A stretch of DNA of 33,743 nt from an uncultured Bacilli bacterium (GCA_944358265.1 CALVQR010000007.1:1-33743), one strand, 5' to 3'. Counted from the stretch's first letter, positions 15,237-24,660 are shown. The notes: generated by a model not told the origin, from the sequence alone. Made by a program: numbers and translations.

Positions 15237-16643
15237 TTATTTTTTATAAAATTCATTATAAAATCTATAAGCTGAATATATATCATATTTACTTGTTACT
15301 TCATATGGAGCATGCATAGATAATACTGGCACTCCACAATCTACTACATCTATACCTTTATTAGCAAGAATATAAGCAATTGTTCCTCCTCCACCTATAT
15401 CAATTTTTCCAAGTTCTGAAACTTGATACTTTATATTATTAGATTCAAGTATATTTCTAATATAAGCCATATATTCGGCATTTGCATCAGAAGCTCCACT
15501 TTTTCCTCTTGCTCCTGTATATTTATTGAGTGTTATACCGTTACCTATAAATGCAGCATTATTTAATTCACTTACATTTTTATATATTGGATCATACCCT
15601 GCATCTACATCTGCAGAAAGCATTTTGGAATTCATATAAACTTTATCTATCATATTAGGTTTATTAACATTCATTTTATTTAATATTTCTGAAACAAAAT
15701 AACTAAATGCATTTGATTCCATACCTGTATTACCAACACTACCTATTTCTTCTTTATCTGCAAGTATACATATACATGTTTTATTTGGATTTTCAATATT
15801 TAATAAGGCTTGCACTGCGGTATATGAACATACTTTATCATCTTGTCCATAAGATGCGACCATTGACTCATCAAATCCTAAACTTCTTGCTTTAAATGCT
15901 GGGACTATTTCTATTTCAGAACTTAAAAAATCTGCTTCTTTAATTTTATATTTTTTATTTAAAATATTAAGTATATTTAATTTTACTGACTCAGATGTTT
16001 CATTATCGTATGGCATACTTCCAATTAAAAGATTTAAATCTTCTCCTTCAATTGCTACACTCATTTTTTTACTCATTTGATTCATTGCCAAATGTGGAAG
16101 TAAATCTGTGATTGTAAATATTGGATCTTTATCATCTTCTCCAATTACTATATCTATTTTTTCTAAATCTTTTTTAACAATTGTTCCATGTATAGAAAGA
16201 GGAATTGTAGTCCATTGATATTTTTTTATTCCACCATAATAATGAGTTTTAAAATATGCAAGTGACCCATCCTCATAAAGTGGATTAGGCTTTAAATCTA
16301 GTCTAGGTGAATCAATATGTGCACCAATTATATTTAAACCATTTTCTATTTTTTCTTTACCTATTACACACGCAAATACATTTTTATCTTTATTTATATA
16401 ATATACTTTATTCCCTTCTTTTAGAGAATTAACTTCATCAATATTTATATATCCATTTTTATCTAATAACTCTTTTACTGTTTTAACTGCTTCTCTTTCT
16501 GTTTTAGCTTTATTCATAAATTCTATATATTTATCACAAAAACTAAATATTTTATTTTTTTCATCATCACTTATATTTTTATAACCTGATTCTTTTTTAT
16601 TAAATAGCTCTTCTTTTAATTTATTATTTTCTTTTTCCATCAT
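15237..16643 (-). CDS. M18 family metalloaminopeptidase
   Basis: 468 residues, normal for M18. This cytoplasmic peptidase removes N-terminal, often acidic, residues from peptides. Metal-binding and catalytic residues are visible: His109 in GAHIDSPRL, Asp268 in YGQDD, Glu298/Glu299 in ADKEEIGSVGNTG, an Asp in LSADVDAGYDP, and His444 in SMHAPYE. GHGSG-like SGASDANAEYM and DIGGGGTIA are also conserved. Two adjacent ATGs follow AGGAGG. The second, at 16640, has the more usual spacing, so the start may be one codon shorter. The region between its stop and the T-box promoter is only about 24 bases and has no clear terminator. Substrate preference is not readable from sequence. Confidence 0.93.
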   Translation of the reverse strand: MMEKENNKLKEELFNKKESGYKNISDDEKNKIFSFCDKYIEFMNKAKTEREAVKTVKELLDKNGYINIDEVNSLKEGNKVYYINKDKNVFACVIGKEKIENGLNIIGAHIDSPRLDLKPNPLYEDGSLAYFKTHYYGGIKKYQWTTIPLSIHGTIVKKDLEKIDIVIGEDDKDPIFTITDLLPHLAMNQMSKKMSVAIEGEDLNLLIGSMPYDNETSESVKLNILNILNKKYKIKEADFLSSEIEIVPAFKARSLGFDESMVASYGQDDKVCSYTAVQALLNIENPNKTCICILADKEEIGSVGNTGMESNAFSYFVSEILNKMNVNKPNMIDKVYMNSKMLSADVDAGYDPIYKNVSELNNAAFIGNGITLNKYTGARGKSGASDANAEYMAYIRNILESNNIKYQVSELGKIDIGGGGTIAYILANKGIDVVDCGVPVLSMHAPYEVTSKYDIYSAYRFYNEFYKK

Positions 16644-16703
16644 TATCCTCCTAATAATATTATACCATTATTTTTTATATAATATTTAAAAAAATTTAAT
16701 ATT

Positions 16704-17339
16704 CTATAACTCCATATACTTAATACCAAATTTTTCATATATATAATGTGCATTAGGTAAATCAAACATTTTAGTAATTAATAAATTATATATTTCATCT
16801 ATTAGTATTATAGATAAAATAATACTACATATTATAAAAAATATCTTTTTATTTGATTTTTTTGCAATATAAAAAATTATAGGTATTATTAAATAAATTA
16901 ATAATAGTGAAGATAATCCAAAAAACAATACACTTCTTAAGCATACAAAACCAAATATATTACCAAAATTTAATATTTCTGTATTATAATCCCAATATCT
17001 AAGTCCATCTCCAACAATATATACTAAAAGTCCTGAAATAAATTCTAATATGCCTGTAGATATAAAACTTATTAAAAATACTTTTAATGGATTTTTTCTA
17101 TAATTATATGTAAGAAAATAAACTAAAAGTGCCCCTATTGCATAAATATTTATCCAAGGAAGAAAATTACCACCTCGAAAGAAAAAAGTATTTACTCCTT
17201 CATTAAAATAATAAAATATAACTTCATAAATAAATCCAAAAAAACCACTAAATGCCACTACTAACGACATGATTGCAAACATTGTCTTTTTATCAAATGA
17301 ATGATTTTTATTTAAATAATTACTATATTCTTTTTTCAT
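16704..17339 (-). CDS. Integral membrane protein, putative ABC-transporter type IV family (PF06541-like)
   Basis: 211 residues with five to six predicted membrane spans. The segment LRYWDYNTEILNFGNIFG followed by CLRSVLFFGLSSLLLIYLIIPII matches the conserved core of the CmpB-like 'type IV' membrane family, whose members have W-Y motifs, N..G and a helix ending in a Pro. No ATP-binding gene is adjacent, so a transport role is only a family label. The ribosome binding site (AAAGAG, far from ATG) is weak. It lies 30 bases after mutS on the same strand, and no clear terminator separates the two, so it may be co-transcribed. The substrate is unknown. Confidence 0.7.
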   Translation of the reverse strand: MKKEYSNYLNKNHSFDKKTMFAIMSLVVAFSGFFGFIYEVIFYYFNEGVNTFFFRGGNFLPWINIYAIGALLVYFLTYNYRKNPLKVFLISFISTGILEFISGLLVYIVGDGLRYWDYNTEILNFGNIFGFVCLRSVLFFGLSSLLLIYLIIPIIFYIAKKSNKKIFFIICSIILSIILIDEIYNLLITKMFDLPNAHYIYEKFGIKYMEL

Positions 17340-17369
17340 ACTACAATACTCTTTATGTCATATATAATA

Positions 17370-19907
17370 TTATTTTAACATTTGTTTTAATTCATATAAT
17401 TTATTTATCGCATCAATTGGAGTCATTTCAAGTGGATTTATCTTTTTTAATTCTTCTTCTATAATATTTTCTTTTTTTTCTTCTTCAAATTCTAAAGTCA
17501 TTTGTGTAACATCTTCATGTTTTACTTTTTCTTTATTTTCGTATTTTTTTAATATTTCTTCTGCGGATTTTATAAGTTCATCAGGTAATTTAGCAAGTTT
17601 TGCAACATGAATACCATAACTTTTATCTATGCTTCCATCTTGTATTTTATGTAAAAATGTAATACTTCCATTTTCTTCTTTAGCAGATACATGTACATTT
17701 TTTAAATGCTTATGAGTTTTTTCAAGTTCAGTAAGTTCATGATAATGAGTTGAGAAAAATGTTTTTGCTTTTGTTTTATCATGTATATATTCTATAATAG
17801 CTGCAGCTAGGCTCATACCATCATAAGTAGCAGTCCCTCTTCCTAATTCATCAAATAATATCAAACTATTTTTAGTTGCATTTGTAATAGCACTATTAGC
17901 TTCCATCATTTCAACCATAAATGTTGATTCTCCTGAAACTAAGTCATCAGATGCTCCTATTCTTGTAAAAATCTTATCAAATATTGGTAAATTTGCATAA
18001 GATGCAGGAACAAACGATCCTATTTGTGCCATTATTGATATTATTGCCATTTGTCTCATATAAGTAGATTTACCTGCCATATTAGGCCCTGTAATAAGCA
18101 TAATAATATCATCAGAATCCATTTTTATATCATTACTTACAAATTCTTTACCATTAAGTACTTTTTCTATTACTGGATGACGTGCATCTTTTATATTAAT
18201 TATATTTTCTTCATTTAAAATTGGTCTTACATAATTATTTTCTTCAGCTACTACACAAAGAGATGATAAAACATCTATTTCACTTAAAGTATGTGCTAAA
18301 TTTTGTATCTTAGGAATATATTTTTTAATTTCATCTCTAATATTTATAAATAATTCATATTCTAAAGATATTATTTTTTCTTCAGCACCAAGTATTAATG
18401 CTTCTTTTTCTTTTAAAAGTGGTGTTATAAATCTTTCACAATTTGCAAGAGTTTGTTTTCTTTCATATCCAAATTCATCTTTTATATCTTTACATGCACC
18501 TTTACTTACTTCTATATAGTATCCAAAAATTTTATTATATCCTACTTTTAAAGTTTTAATTCCTGTACGAATCCTTTCTTCTGCTTCTAATTTAGATACA
18601 AAATCTTTACCTCCCTTTCTACTATTTTTAAGTTCATCAAGTTCTTTATTATATCCTTCTTTAATTAAATATCCTTCTTTTAATGTAATAGGTGCATCTT
18701 CATATATTGCTTTTTCAAGTAAATCATATAATTCTTTAAATTCATCTATTTCTTTATAATTTATTTGTTTTAATATTTTATTTATTTCGGGAAGTACTTT
18801 AAATGAATTTTTAAGTTGTAATAAATCTCTCGCATTTGCAGATCCAAATGATATTTTTCCAATTAATCTTTCTAAATCATATATTTCAGATAAATATGTT
18901 CTTAAATCTTCTTTTAATATAAATTCTTTCATTAAAGTTTCAATAATATCATATCTTGATTCTAACTTATTTTTATCAATTATTGGATTTAATATATAAT
19001 TTTTTAGTTTTCTACTACCCATCGCAGTTTTTGTTTTATCAAGTAACCATAAAAGAGAATATTTTTTTTCTTTAGTCCTAATATTTTCAGTTAATTCTAG
19101 ATTTCTTTTAGTATGAATATTCATTTTTAAAAAAGAATCTTCATTAACTATTTGAACTTTTTGAATATGGCTTAAACTTCTTTTTTGAGTACTTTCTAAA
19201 TATGAAAGCAAATATTTAACAGTTTCTTTTATTCTTTCATCTTTAATATTTTCATATACATTTGTATAGTCATTTTCTAAATTAGTATTATTATATTTTG
19301 ATATAGTAATATTATAATTTCTTTTTAAAGTATCAAGCGTTAGTTTATCAAAATCAGTATTAACTACAATCTCTTTTATATTTCTTTCTAATATTTCATT
19401 TATTATTAAATCATTATCTCTTTCTTTAATAAATGCATAAAATTCACCAGTTGTAATATCTGCATAACTAACTACATAAGCATACTTTAAATCTACGATA
19501 GCTCCTATAAAATTATTTGATCCTTCATCGATAAAATCACTATTCATTCTAGTACCTTGTGATATTATTTGAACTATATCTCTTTTTACAATACCTTTAG
19601 CATTTTTAGGGTCTTCTGTTTGTTCACATATTGCAACTTTATAACCTTTTTCAATTAATTTTTCAATATATATACTTGCTGAATGATATGGAATTCCACA
19701 CATTGGAACTCTTTCTTCTAACCCACAAGATTTACCAGTTAAAGTAAGTTCCAATTCTTTAGATGCTATTAAAGCATCTTCAAAAAACATTTCATAAAAA
19801 TCGCCAAGTCTAAAAAACAATATGTTATCTAAATTTTGTTCCTTTATTTCTAAGTATTGCCTCATCATTGGAGTTATTTTCTCTTTATCTACATCTTCTC
19901 TTCTCAC
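17370..19907 (-). CDS. mutS: DNA mismatch repair protein MutS
   Basis: 845 residues, full length. It begins with GTG at 19907, eight bases after AGGTGA; the first ATG would remove the conserved start. MutS detects mismatches. The mismatch-wedge Phe-X-Glu is Phe37-Tyr-Glu39 in GDFYEM. The ATPase has Walker A GPNMAGKST (607-615), DDLVSGEST, Walker B LILFDE (Asp686/Glu687), GRGT and STHYHE. A TQMTLEF segment at about 801-807 looks like the beta-clamp-binding motif. A TGATATAAT extended -10 lies close upstream. mutL, its usual neighbour, is about 12 kb away on the same strand. Confidence 0.97.
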   Translation of the reverse strand: MRREDVDKEKITPMMRQYLEIKEQNLDNILFFRLGDFYEMFFEDALIASKELELTLTGKSCGLEERVPMCGIPYHSASIYIEKLIEKGYKVAICEQTEDPKNAKGIVKRDIVQIISQGTRMNSDFIDEGSNNFIGAIVDLKYAYVVSYADITTGEFYAFIKERDNDLIINEILERNIKEIVVNTDFDKLTLDTLKRNYNITISKYNNTNLENDYTNVYENIKDERIKETVKYLLSYLESTQKRSLSHIQKVQIVNEDSFLKMNIHTKRNLELTENIRTKEKKYSLLWLLDKTKTAMGSRKLKNYILNPIIDKNKLESRYDIIETLMKEFILKEDLRTYLSEIYDLERLIGKISFGSANARDLLQLKNSFKVLPEINKILKQINYKEIDEFKELYDLLEKAIYEDAPITLKEGYLIKEGYNKELDELKNSRKGGKDFVSKLEAEERIRTGIKTLKVGYNKIFGYYIEVSKGACKDIKDEFGYERKQTLANCERFITPLLKEKEALILGAEEKIISLEYELFINIRDEIKKYIPKIQNLAHTLSEIDVLSSLCVVAEENNYVRPILNEENIINIKDARHPVIEKVLNGKEFVSNDIKMDSDDIIMLITGPNMAGKSTYMRQMAIISIMAQIGSFVPASYANLPIFDKIFTRIGASDDLVSGESTFMVEMMEANSAITNATKNSLILFDELGRGTATYDGMSLAAAIIEYIHDKTKAKTFFSTHYHELTELEKTHKHLKNVHVSAKEENGSITFLHKIQDGSIDKSYGIHVAKLAKLPDELIKSAEEILKKYENKEKVKHEDVTQMTLEFEEEKKENIIEEELKKINPLEMTPIDAINKLYELKQMLK

Positions 19908-19927
19908 TTTTACTTCACCTACTAGTA

Positions 19928-19936
19928 ATTATATCA
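19928..19936 (-). promoter_or_regulatory. Extended -10 promoter of mutS
   Basis: Minus-strand TGATATAAT, 20 bases before the GTG start. The -35 is not convincing. Confidence 0.5.
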
Positions 19937-19954
19937 AAAATTAATTTAAAACAA

Positions 19955-19979
19955 AAGAAAAAAGCCTAAAAACGGCTTT
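19955..19979 (-). terminator. Terminator of the 69-aa gene
   Basis: On the minus strand AAAGCC-GTTTTTA-GGCTTT (19979-19974 with 19966-19961) is followed by a T-rich tail. It lies just after the stop at 19984. Confidence 0.85.
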
Positions 19980-19983
19980 ATTT

Positions 19984-20193
19984 TTAGAAATCTGCATAAT
20001 ATAATGTCATGTGTTTTTCTTCTTTTGGTTTTTTATTAATTTCATCTTCTTTATTAGATAATTTATCAAGAAAATTCAATCCTTCATTATAACTCATATT
20101 ATATATTAAATTTATATCATTACTATCTAATTCAAGTATTACAAGTACATATCTTGGATATCTTGTTATTAATTCTTTTAATTTATTTCTCAT
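19984..20193 (-). CDS. Small unknown protein (69 aa), strongly promoted monocistron
   Basis: 69 residues: an N-terminal half with RYPRYVLVILELDSNDINLIYNM-type beta/alpha pattern and a charged C-terminal tail (KEDEINKKPKEEKHMTLYYADF). No signal peptide, Cys pair or known motif. It is framed by a perfect consensus promoter (TTGACA-17-TATAAT, 20224-20252) and a strong hairpin terminator, which makes a real, well-expressed gene likely. AAGGAG is about 12 bases before ATG, further than usual; a short AGTT/AACT hairpin in between could shorten the effective distance. It sits between mutS and two other unknown genes. Function unknown. Confidence 0.7.
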   Translation of the reverse strand: MRNKLKELITRYPRYVLVILELDSNDINLIYNMSYNEGLNFLDKLSNKEDEINKKPKEEKHMTLYYADF

Positions 20194-20223
20194 TTAAGTT
20201 TTTAACTCCTTTTCCGAATAACT

Positions 20224-20252
20224 ATTATAATTATTAGAGAAAAATTTGTCAA
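20224..20252 (-). promoter_or_regulatory. Perfect consensus sigma-A promoter of the 69-aa gene
   Basis: On the minus strand TTGACA (20252-20247), a 17-base spacer and TATAAT (20229-20224). It is the only exact match to both consensus hexamers that I noticed in the window, starting directly after the upstream gene's stop codon. Confidence 0.85.
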
Positions 20253-20255
20253 CTA

Positions 20256-20783
20256 TTATTTTAATTTCTTAACTTTTTTAAATGTTAATTCATTTTTTAT
20301 CGCATTTATAGAATTATTGTAATTACAATATATTACATATAATTCATCTGCATATCTTTTATTTTCTTTAAAGAATTTATTTGATTTCATTTCTAATAAT
20401 TGTAAATTCTTTTTTTCTACAACTATTTCATGTAATATCTTAGTTGATATATCATTACTATACATGTTTAAATCTAATATAAAAGATGGTTTTAATATAT
20501 TTTTATCAATTATTTTTTTTAGTCTATTTACAAAATCACTTACAACTTTGCCGTATAATCTTATAAAGTAAATATATTCTTCATCATATTGATTTTTTGT
20601 TTTCTTGTTATCTCTTATTTTTATAACTTTATTCGCAAAATCTAAATTTGAATTTAAAATTACATCTATTTTATATAGTTTATTTATAAAAGACTCTTCA
20701 CTATGATAAATATCATTTTTTATAATTTCTTTTTTTGCTTCTAAGTATTCTTCATTTATTTGCTTTTTAAATATCTCTTTCAT
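20256..20783 (-). CDS. Unknown helical protein (175 aa)
   Basis: Open frame with GGGGGAT six to eight bases before ATG at 20783. The protein is strongly helical and basic, with heptad-like Leu/Ile/Asn spacing (for example LYKIDVILNSNLDFANKVIKI and FVNRLKKIIDKNIL) and a Lys-rich end (TFKKVKKLK). It has no membrane span or catalytic motif. I do not recognise the family. A gene for a 51-residue basic protein lies about 40 bases upstream on the same strand, and a TATAAT box in that gap could serve this gene. Function unknown; coiled-coil interaction is an inference from composition only. Confidence 0.65.
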   Translation of the reverse strand: MKEIFKKQINEEYLEAKKEIIKNDIYHSEESFINKLYKIDVILNSNLDFANKVIKIRDNKKTKNQYDEEYIYFIRLYGKVVSDFVNRLKKIIDKNILKPSFILDLNMYSNDISTKILHEIVVEKKNLQLLEMKSNKFFKENKRYADELYVIYCNYNNSINAIKNELTFKKVKKLK

Positions 20784-20822
20784 TTTATATCCCCCACTTA
20801 AGGTGAGAATTATAATAACATA

Positions 20823-20978
20823 TTATCTTTTTTTTTGCAAATTTTGTAATCTATTAGTTAATTCATATTTTTTCTCAAAAGAACGTTTATATCTTTTTTC
20901 CCTTTTTTCAGCTAATTGTTTTCTACTTTTGCATTCTAATGCATATCCATAAAGTACTTCATATATTTTCTTTTTCAT
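20823..20978 (-). CDS. Very small basic protein (51 aa), unknown
   Basis: A short frame with ATG at 20978, nine bases after GAGAGG; an in-frame ATG three codons upstream is too close to that site. The translation starts MKKKIYEVLYGYALECKSRK and continues with a Lys/Arg/Glu-rich helix ending in QNLQKKR. It looks like one continuous charged helix, possibly coiled coil or nucleic-acid binding. The good ribosome binding site and the lack of any other gene in the gap support it. It could be co-transcribed with the 175-aa gene. Not recognised. Confidence 0.5.
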   Translation of the reverse strand: MKKKIYEVLYGYALECKSRKQLAEKREKRYKRSFEKKYELTNRLQNLQKKR

Positions 20979-21003
20979 TTTTTTCATCCTCTCATTTGTA
21001 ATT

Positions 21004-21603
21004 TTAACATTTTTTTATAAATGCATCAAGAAGTAACCTACTATTCAAATCATTAATTAAACTTTCTGGATGCCACTGAATACCTAAATAAAATTTTTTT
21101 GTTTTATCTTCTATAGCTTCAATTATATAATCTTCACTATAAGCAGAAACAGATAAATTAGTATTAACGACATTATATGAATGTCTACTATTAACAAATA
21201 TATTATTTGATTGTAATATATTATATAATAAGGAATCTTTTTTTATATTTATTTTATGAACATATGTAAGGTTACTATTATGAAAACAAGTATCTATTTT
21301 TTCTAAATTCCCATTAAATGCTTCAGCCATTTGCTGCATTCCTAAACATATTCCAAAAGTAGGTTTATCTATTTGCCATAAATATTTAGCTATTTTTACA
21401 GGATAATATGATTCTTCCTTTCCCCCAGGTAAAATTATTCCATTACATAAATTAATTACATTTATAATTTTATTAAAATCCATATCTTCATTATATATAA
21501 TTCCAATTAAACTTATATCATAAGTTAATAAATAATTTATTATTTCTTTATTTATAACATTATATTCATTTTTTTCTCTTAATAATATTCCTATAATCTT
21601 CAT
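21004..21603 (-). CDS. Class I glutamine amidotransferase (peptidase C26, PuuD-like)
   Basis: 199 residues from ATG at 21603. The open frame reaches 21630 but the extra residues are hydrophobic and precede MKIIGILLREK, the normal start of the family. The nucleophile Cys86 is in GICLGMQ, and the His178-x-Glu180 pair is in IQWHPES; LPGGKEESYYP also fits C26 enzymes. Such proteins hydrolyse gamma-glutamyl compounds (for example gamma-glutamyl-GABA). The substrate here is not known. There is no recognisable ribosome binding site, and the divergent ylbJ-like gene starts only 10 bases away, so a leaderless start is possible. Family calls such as anthranilate or GMP synthase subunit are less likely because no partner gene is near. 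Confidence 0.85.
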   Translation of the reverse strand: MKIIGILLREKNEYNVINKEIINYLLTYDISLIGIIYNEDMDFNKIINVINLCNGIILPGGKEESYYPVKIAKYLWQIDKPTFGICLGMQQMAEAFNGNLEKIDTCFHNSNLTYVHKINIKKDSLLYNILQSNNIFVNSRHSYNVVNTNLSVSAYSEDYIIEAIEDKTKKFYLGIQWHPESLINDLNSRLLLDAFIKKC

Positions 21604-21613
21604 AATATATAAT

Positions 21614-22507
21614 ATGAAAAAATATATCAATATATTATTAATATTATTTTTTGTAATTTTAGAGATATTTTTATTATCAAATTCTAAAATAGTTATTACT
21701 AGTTTTAATAAATGTTTAAATATCTGTTTATATACTTTGATGCCTACAATGTTTGCATCTATGCTTTTTAGTCAAATTTTAATAAAACTTAACTTTGAAA
21801 AATATATACCAAATATATTAAAAATTTGTTTAAAAAAATTATTTAATATATCTGATAGTGAGATTACCATATTTTTACTTTCAATTATAAGTGGATACCC
21901 TAATAATGCAAAAATGTTAATTAATAGTAAAAATTTAAATAATATTATTCAATATACAAACTTTATTAATCCAATATTTTTAATATGTACTGTTGGAGGT
22001 ATATACTTAAATAATATAAAATTTTCTATAATAATACTCATATCACATTATATTGGGAATATATTATTAGGAATAATTCTTAAGAATAACAATGTAAAAA
22101 CAAATGAAATTAATGAAGAAAAAAGCAAATCTTTTTTAAATATATATTATTATTCATTAAAAAGTACAATAATAACTCTTTCTATTATATTTTCAAATAT
22201 ATTATTTTTTTCAATTATAACTGCACTTATAACTAATATTATTAATATTAATGAACCTTTAAATTCACTTATAATTGGATTATTAGAATTTTCAAATGGA
22301 ATTTATAGTTTATCTTTAACAAATGAAAACTTATTTATAAAAGGATTATTAATACTTATTATTATTACTTTTGCTTCTTTTAGTATTCATATGCAAATAC
22401 TTAGTATTAATGACAAAATAAACTATATTAAATATCTATTATTTAGAATATTTAATATATTTATATCTGTTATTATATATGTTTTTTTATATTTAATATT
22501 ATTATAA
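21614..22507 (+). CDS. ylbJ: YlbJ-like sporulation integral membrane protein
   Basis: 297 residues with about eight hydrophobic spans. SGYPNNAKMLINSKNL near residues 93-108 matches the YlbJ signature (SGfPsnAk), and INPIFLICTVGG follows as in the family. The later LLEFSNGIYSL corresponds to its conserved E.tnG segment. YlbJ is a nucleoside-transporter-like (Gate-domain) protein needed for spore formation in B. subtilis, where it has about 400 residues. The present gene is clearly shorter, though both signatures remain. It is one of few plus-strand genes, without a recognisable ribosome binding site, and divergent from the amidotransferase. It converges on lepA with 21 bases between stops. Confidence 0.78.
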   Translation: MKKYINILLILFFVILEIFLLSNSKIVITSFNKCLNICLYTLMPTMFASMLFSQILIKLNFEKYIPNILKICLKKLFNISDSEITIFLLSIISGYPNNAKMLINSKNLNNIIQYTNFINPIFLICTVGGIYLNNIKFSIIILISHYIGNILLGIILKNNNVKTNEINEEKSKSFLNIYYYSLKSTIITLSIIFSNILFFSIITALITNIININEPLNSLIIGLLEFSNGIYSLSLTNENLFIKGLLILIIITFASFSIHMQILSINDKINYIKYLLFRIFNIFISVIIYVFLYLILL

Positions 22508-22528
22508 ATTTAAATTATTAATTTATTT

Positions 22529-24310
22529 TTATTCATCCACACTAAGTATAGATAAAAATGCTTCTGGAGGAAGTTCCACACTTCCAATCATTTTCATTTT
22601 TTTCTTTCCTTCTTTTTGTTTTTCTAAAAGTTTTCTTTTTCTTGATATATCTCCACCATAACATTTAGCAAGTACATTTTTTCTATTTGCTTTTATATCA
22701 CATCTTGATATTACTTTACCCGACACGCAAGCTTGAATAGGAATTTCAAATAACTGTCTTGGAATTATTTCTTTTAATTTTTCCACAATTGCTCTTCCTC
22801 TTTTGTATGCAAAATCTTTATGAGTAATAACAGAAAAAGCATCTACAACTTCCCCATTAATTAAAATATCCATTTTTACTAAATCGCTTACCTTATTGCC
22901 AATAAATTCATAATCAAAAGAAGCATATCCTTTAGTATATGATTTTAATTTATCAAAAAAATCATATACGATTTCTGAAAGTGGAAGTTCATAATGTATA
23001 TTAACTCTAGTTTTATCTATATAATCAATATTTAGAAAATTCCCTCTTTTATTTTGACAAAGTTCCATAATTGCTCCTATAAATTCACTTGGAGAAAAAA
23101 TATTAGTTTTAATATATGGTTCTTCAATTTGTTTTATTAATTTTCTATCAGGTAAATTAGTTGGATTATCTATATACATTATTTCACCATTTGTAAGTAT
23201 AACTTTATATACAACAGATGGTGATGTTAAAATTATATCTAAATTAAATTCTCTTTCTAATCTTTCTTTAATTATATCCATATGAAGAAGCCCTAAAAAT
23301 CCACATCTGAATCCAAATCCCAATGCTTTAGAAGTTTCAGGCTCATAAGAAAGAGATGCATCATTTAATTTTAGTTTATCAAGTGAATCTCTTAAATCAT
23401 TATATTTATTTGTCTCAATAGGATATATTCCAGAATATACCATAGGTTTTATTTCTTTATATCCAGGAAGTGGTGGGACATTTTCATTTTCTTTAGTTAT
23501 TGTATCACCTATTTTTACATCATTAATATTTTTAATTGATGCACATATATACCCAACATCACCTGAATTTAATTCTTTTAATTTTTCGTTTTTAGGAGTT
23601 GATACACCTATTTCAGTTACATCGTATGTAGCATCAGTTGATAAAAATTTAATTTTATCACCTATTTTTACTTTACCATCTATTATTCTAGTTTGTACAA
23701 TAACTCCTTTATATGAATCATAAATACTATCAAATATTAAACCTCTAAGTGGCTTATCTGTTTCTCCTTTTGGAGAAGGAATTTTTTCTATTATGGCATC
23801 AAGTAATTTATCTACACCAAATCCTGTTTTAGCGCTAGTTAAAATTATTTCATCTTCTGAAAAACCTAATATATCAATTAATTCTTTTTTTACTTTTTCA
23901 ACATCCGCATTAGGCAAATCTATTTTATTTATTACAGGTATTATAGTTAAATCATTTTCTAAAGCTAAATATAAATTAGCAAGTGTTTGAGCTTCCATTC
24001 CTTGTGCAGCATCTACAACTAATATTGCTCCTTCACAAGCTGCTAAACTTCTTGATACTTCATAAGAAAAATCTACATGCCCTGGAGTATCTATCAAATG
24101 AAAAATATATCCTTTATAATTTAATTTAACTGCGTTTAATTTTATAGTAATTCCTCTTTCTCTTTCAAGTTCCATATTATCAAGCATCTGATCTTTACTT
24201 TCTCTTTTAGAAACAGCTCCCGTAAGTTCTAATATTCTATCTGCAAGAGTACTTTTACCATGATCTATATGCGCAATTATTGAAAAGTTTCTAATTTTTT
24301 CTTGATTCAT
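22529..24310 (-). CDS. lepA: Elongation factor 4 (LepA)
   Basis: 593 residues from ATG at 24310. An in-frame GTG nine bases upstream is part of the AGGTGA ribosome binding site. LepA is a translational GTPase that acts on ribosomes and affects initiation and 30S assembly. G1 is [10 protein letters not shown]3 DTPGHVDF, G4 NKIDLP and G5 TSAKTG. The LepA-specific C-terminal domain is complete, with [18 protein letters not shown], the [23 protein letters not shown] helix and PPEAFLSIL. It follows gpr, spoIIP and the yqxA-like gene as in Bacillus, but a 335-base gap and its own promoter suggest partly independent expression. Confidence 0.97.
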   Translation of the reverse strand: MNQEKIRNFSIIAHIDHGKSTLADRILELTGAVSKRESKDQMLDNMELERERGITIKLNAVKLNYKGYIFHLIDTPGHVDFSYEVSRSLAACEGAILVVDAAQGMEAQTLANLYLALENDLTIIPVINKIDLPNADVEKVKKELIDILGFSEDEIILTSAKTGFGVDKLLDAIIEKIPSPKGETDKPLRGLIFDSIYDSYKGVIVQTRIIDGKVKIGDKIKFLSTDATYDVTEIGVSTPKNEKLKELNSGDVGYICASIKNINDVKIGDTITKENENVPPLPGYKEIKPMVYSGIYPIETNKYNDLRDSLDKLKLNDASLSYEPETSKALGFGFRCGFLGLLHMDIIKERLEREFNLDIILTSPSVVYKVILTNGEIMYIDNPTNLPDRKLIKQIEEPYIKTNIFSPSEFIGAIMELCQNKRGNFLNIDYIDKTRVNIHYELPLSEIVYDFFDKLKSYTKGYASFDYEFIGNKVSDLVKMDILINGEVVDAFSVITHKDFAYKRGRAIVEKLKEIIPRQLFEIPIQACVSGKVISRCDIKANRKNVLAKCYGGDISRKRKLLEKQKEGKKKMKMIGSVELPPEAFLSILSVDE

Positions 24311-24327
24311 TTTTTTCACCTAAAATA

Positions 24328-24356
24328 ATTATACTTATTTTTTCTATATTTTTCAA
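24328..24356 (-). promoter_or_regulatory. Sigma-A promoter of lepA
   Basis: On the minus strand TTGAAA (24356-24351), a 17-base spacer and TATAAT (24333-24328), ending 17 bases before the lepA start. The remaining gap between lepA and the yqxA-like gene (24357-24612) is very AT-rich; I see no gene or RNA in it. Confidence 0.7.
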
Positions 24357-24612
24357 TCAAATCATAAAATGAAATTTTATTGTTAAAATATTTAATAATA
24401 CTTTTAATATATTTTTTTATTTATTAGGCTCAAAAATATAAAATCATCATAAAAAATATTTGAATAATTTTTACCATAATGCTTGACATCAATAATTACA
24501 AAACATGTTCCTTTTTAAATATCATAGTATATCAGTTATATTCATTAATAAAAAAATATTTTTTAAAAAATTATTATAAAATATTATTTTGTAATATATT
24601 AATTAACTATTT

Positions 24613-24660
24613 ATTATTTTATTATTTTATTATTTTATTATTTTATTATTTTATCATTTT
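24613..24660. repeat. 8-bp microsatellite, ATTATTTT x 5 plus one variant
   Basis: Five exact copies of ATTATTTT (24613-24652) followed by ATCATTTT (24653-24660). It overlaps the last codons and stop of the yqxA-like gene. On the minus strand each unit supplies a TAA, so copy-number change would not alter the protein end. Confidence 0.9.

Noticed and set aside
16686-16703. Terminator after the 16704-17339 gene
   Set aside because: The AT-only, imperfect inverted repeat is too weak to separate from background in this DNA.
24613-24660. CRISPR array
   Set aside because: Units are 8 bp and contiguous, without spacers; a simple sequence repeat. No cas gene is present in the window.
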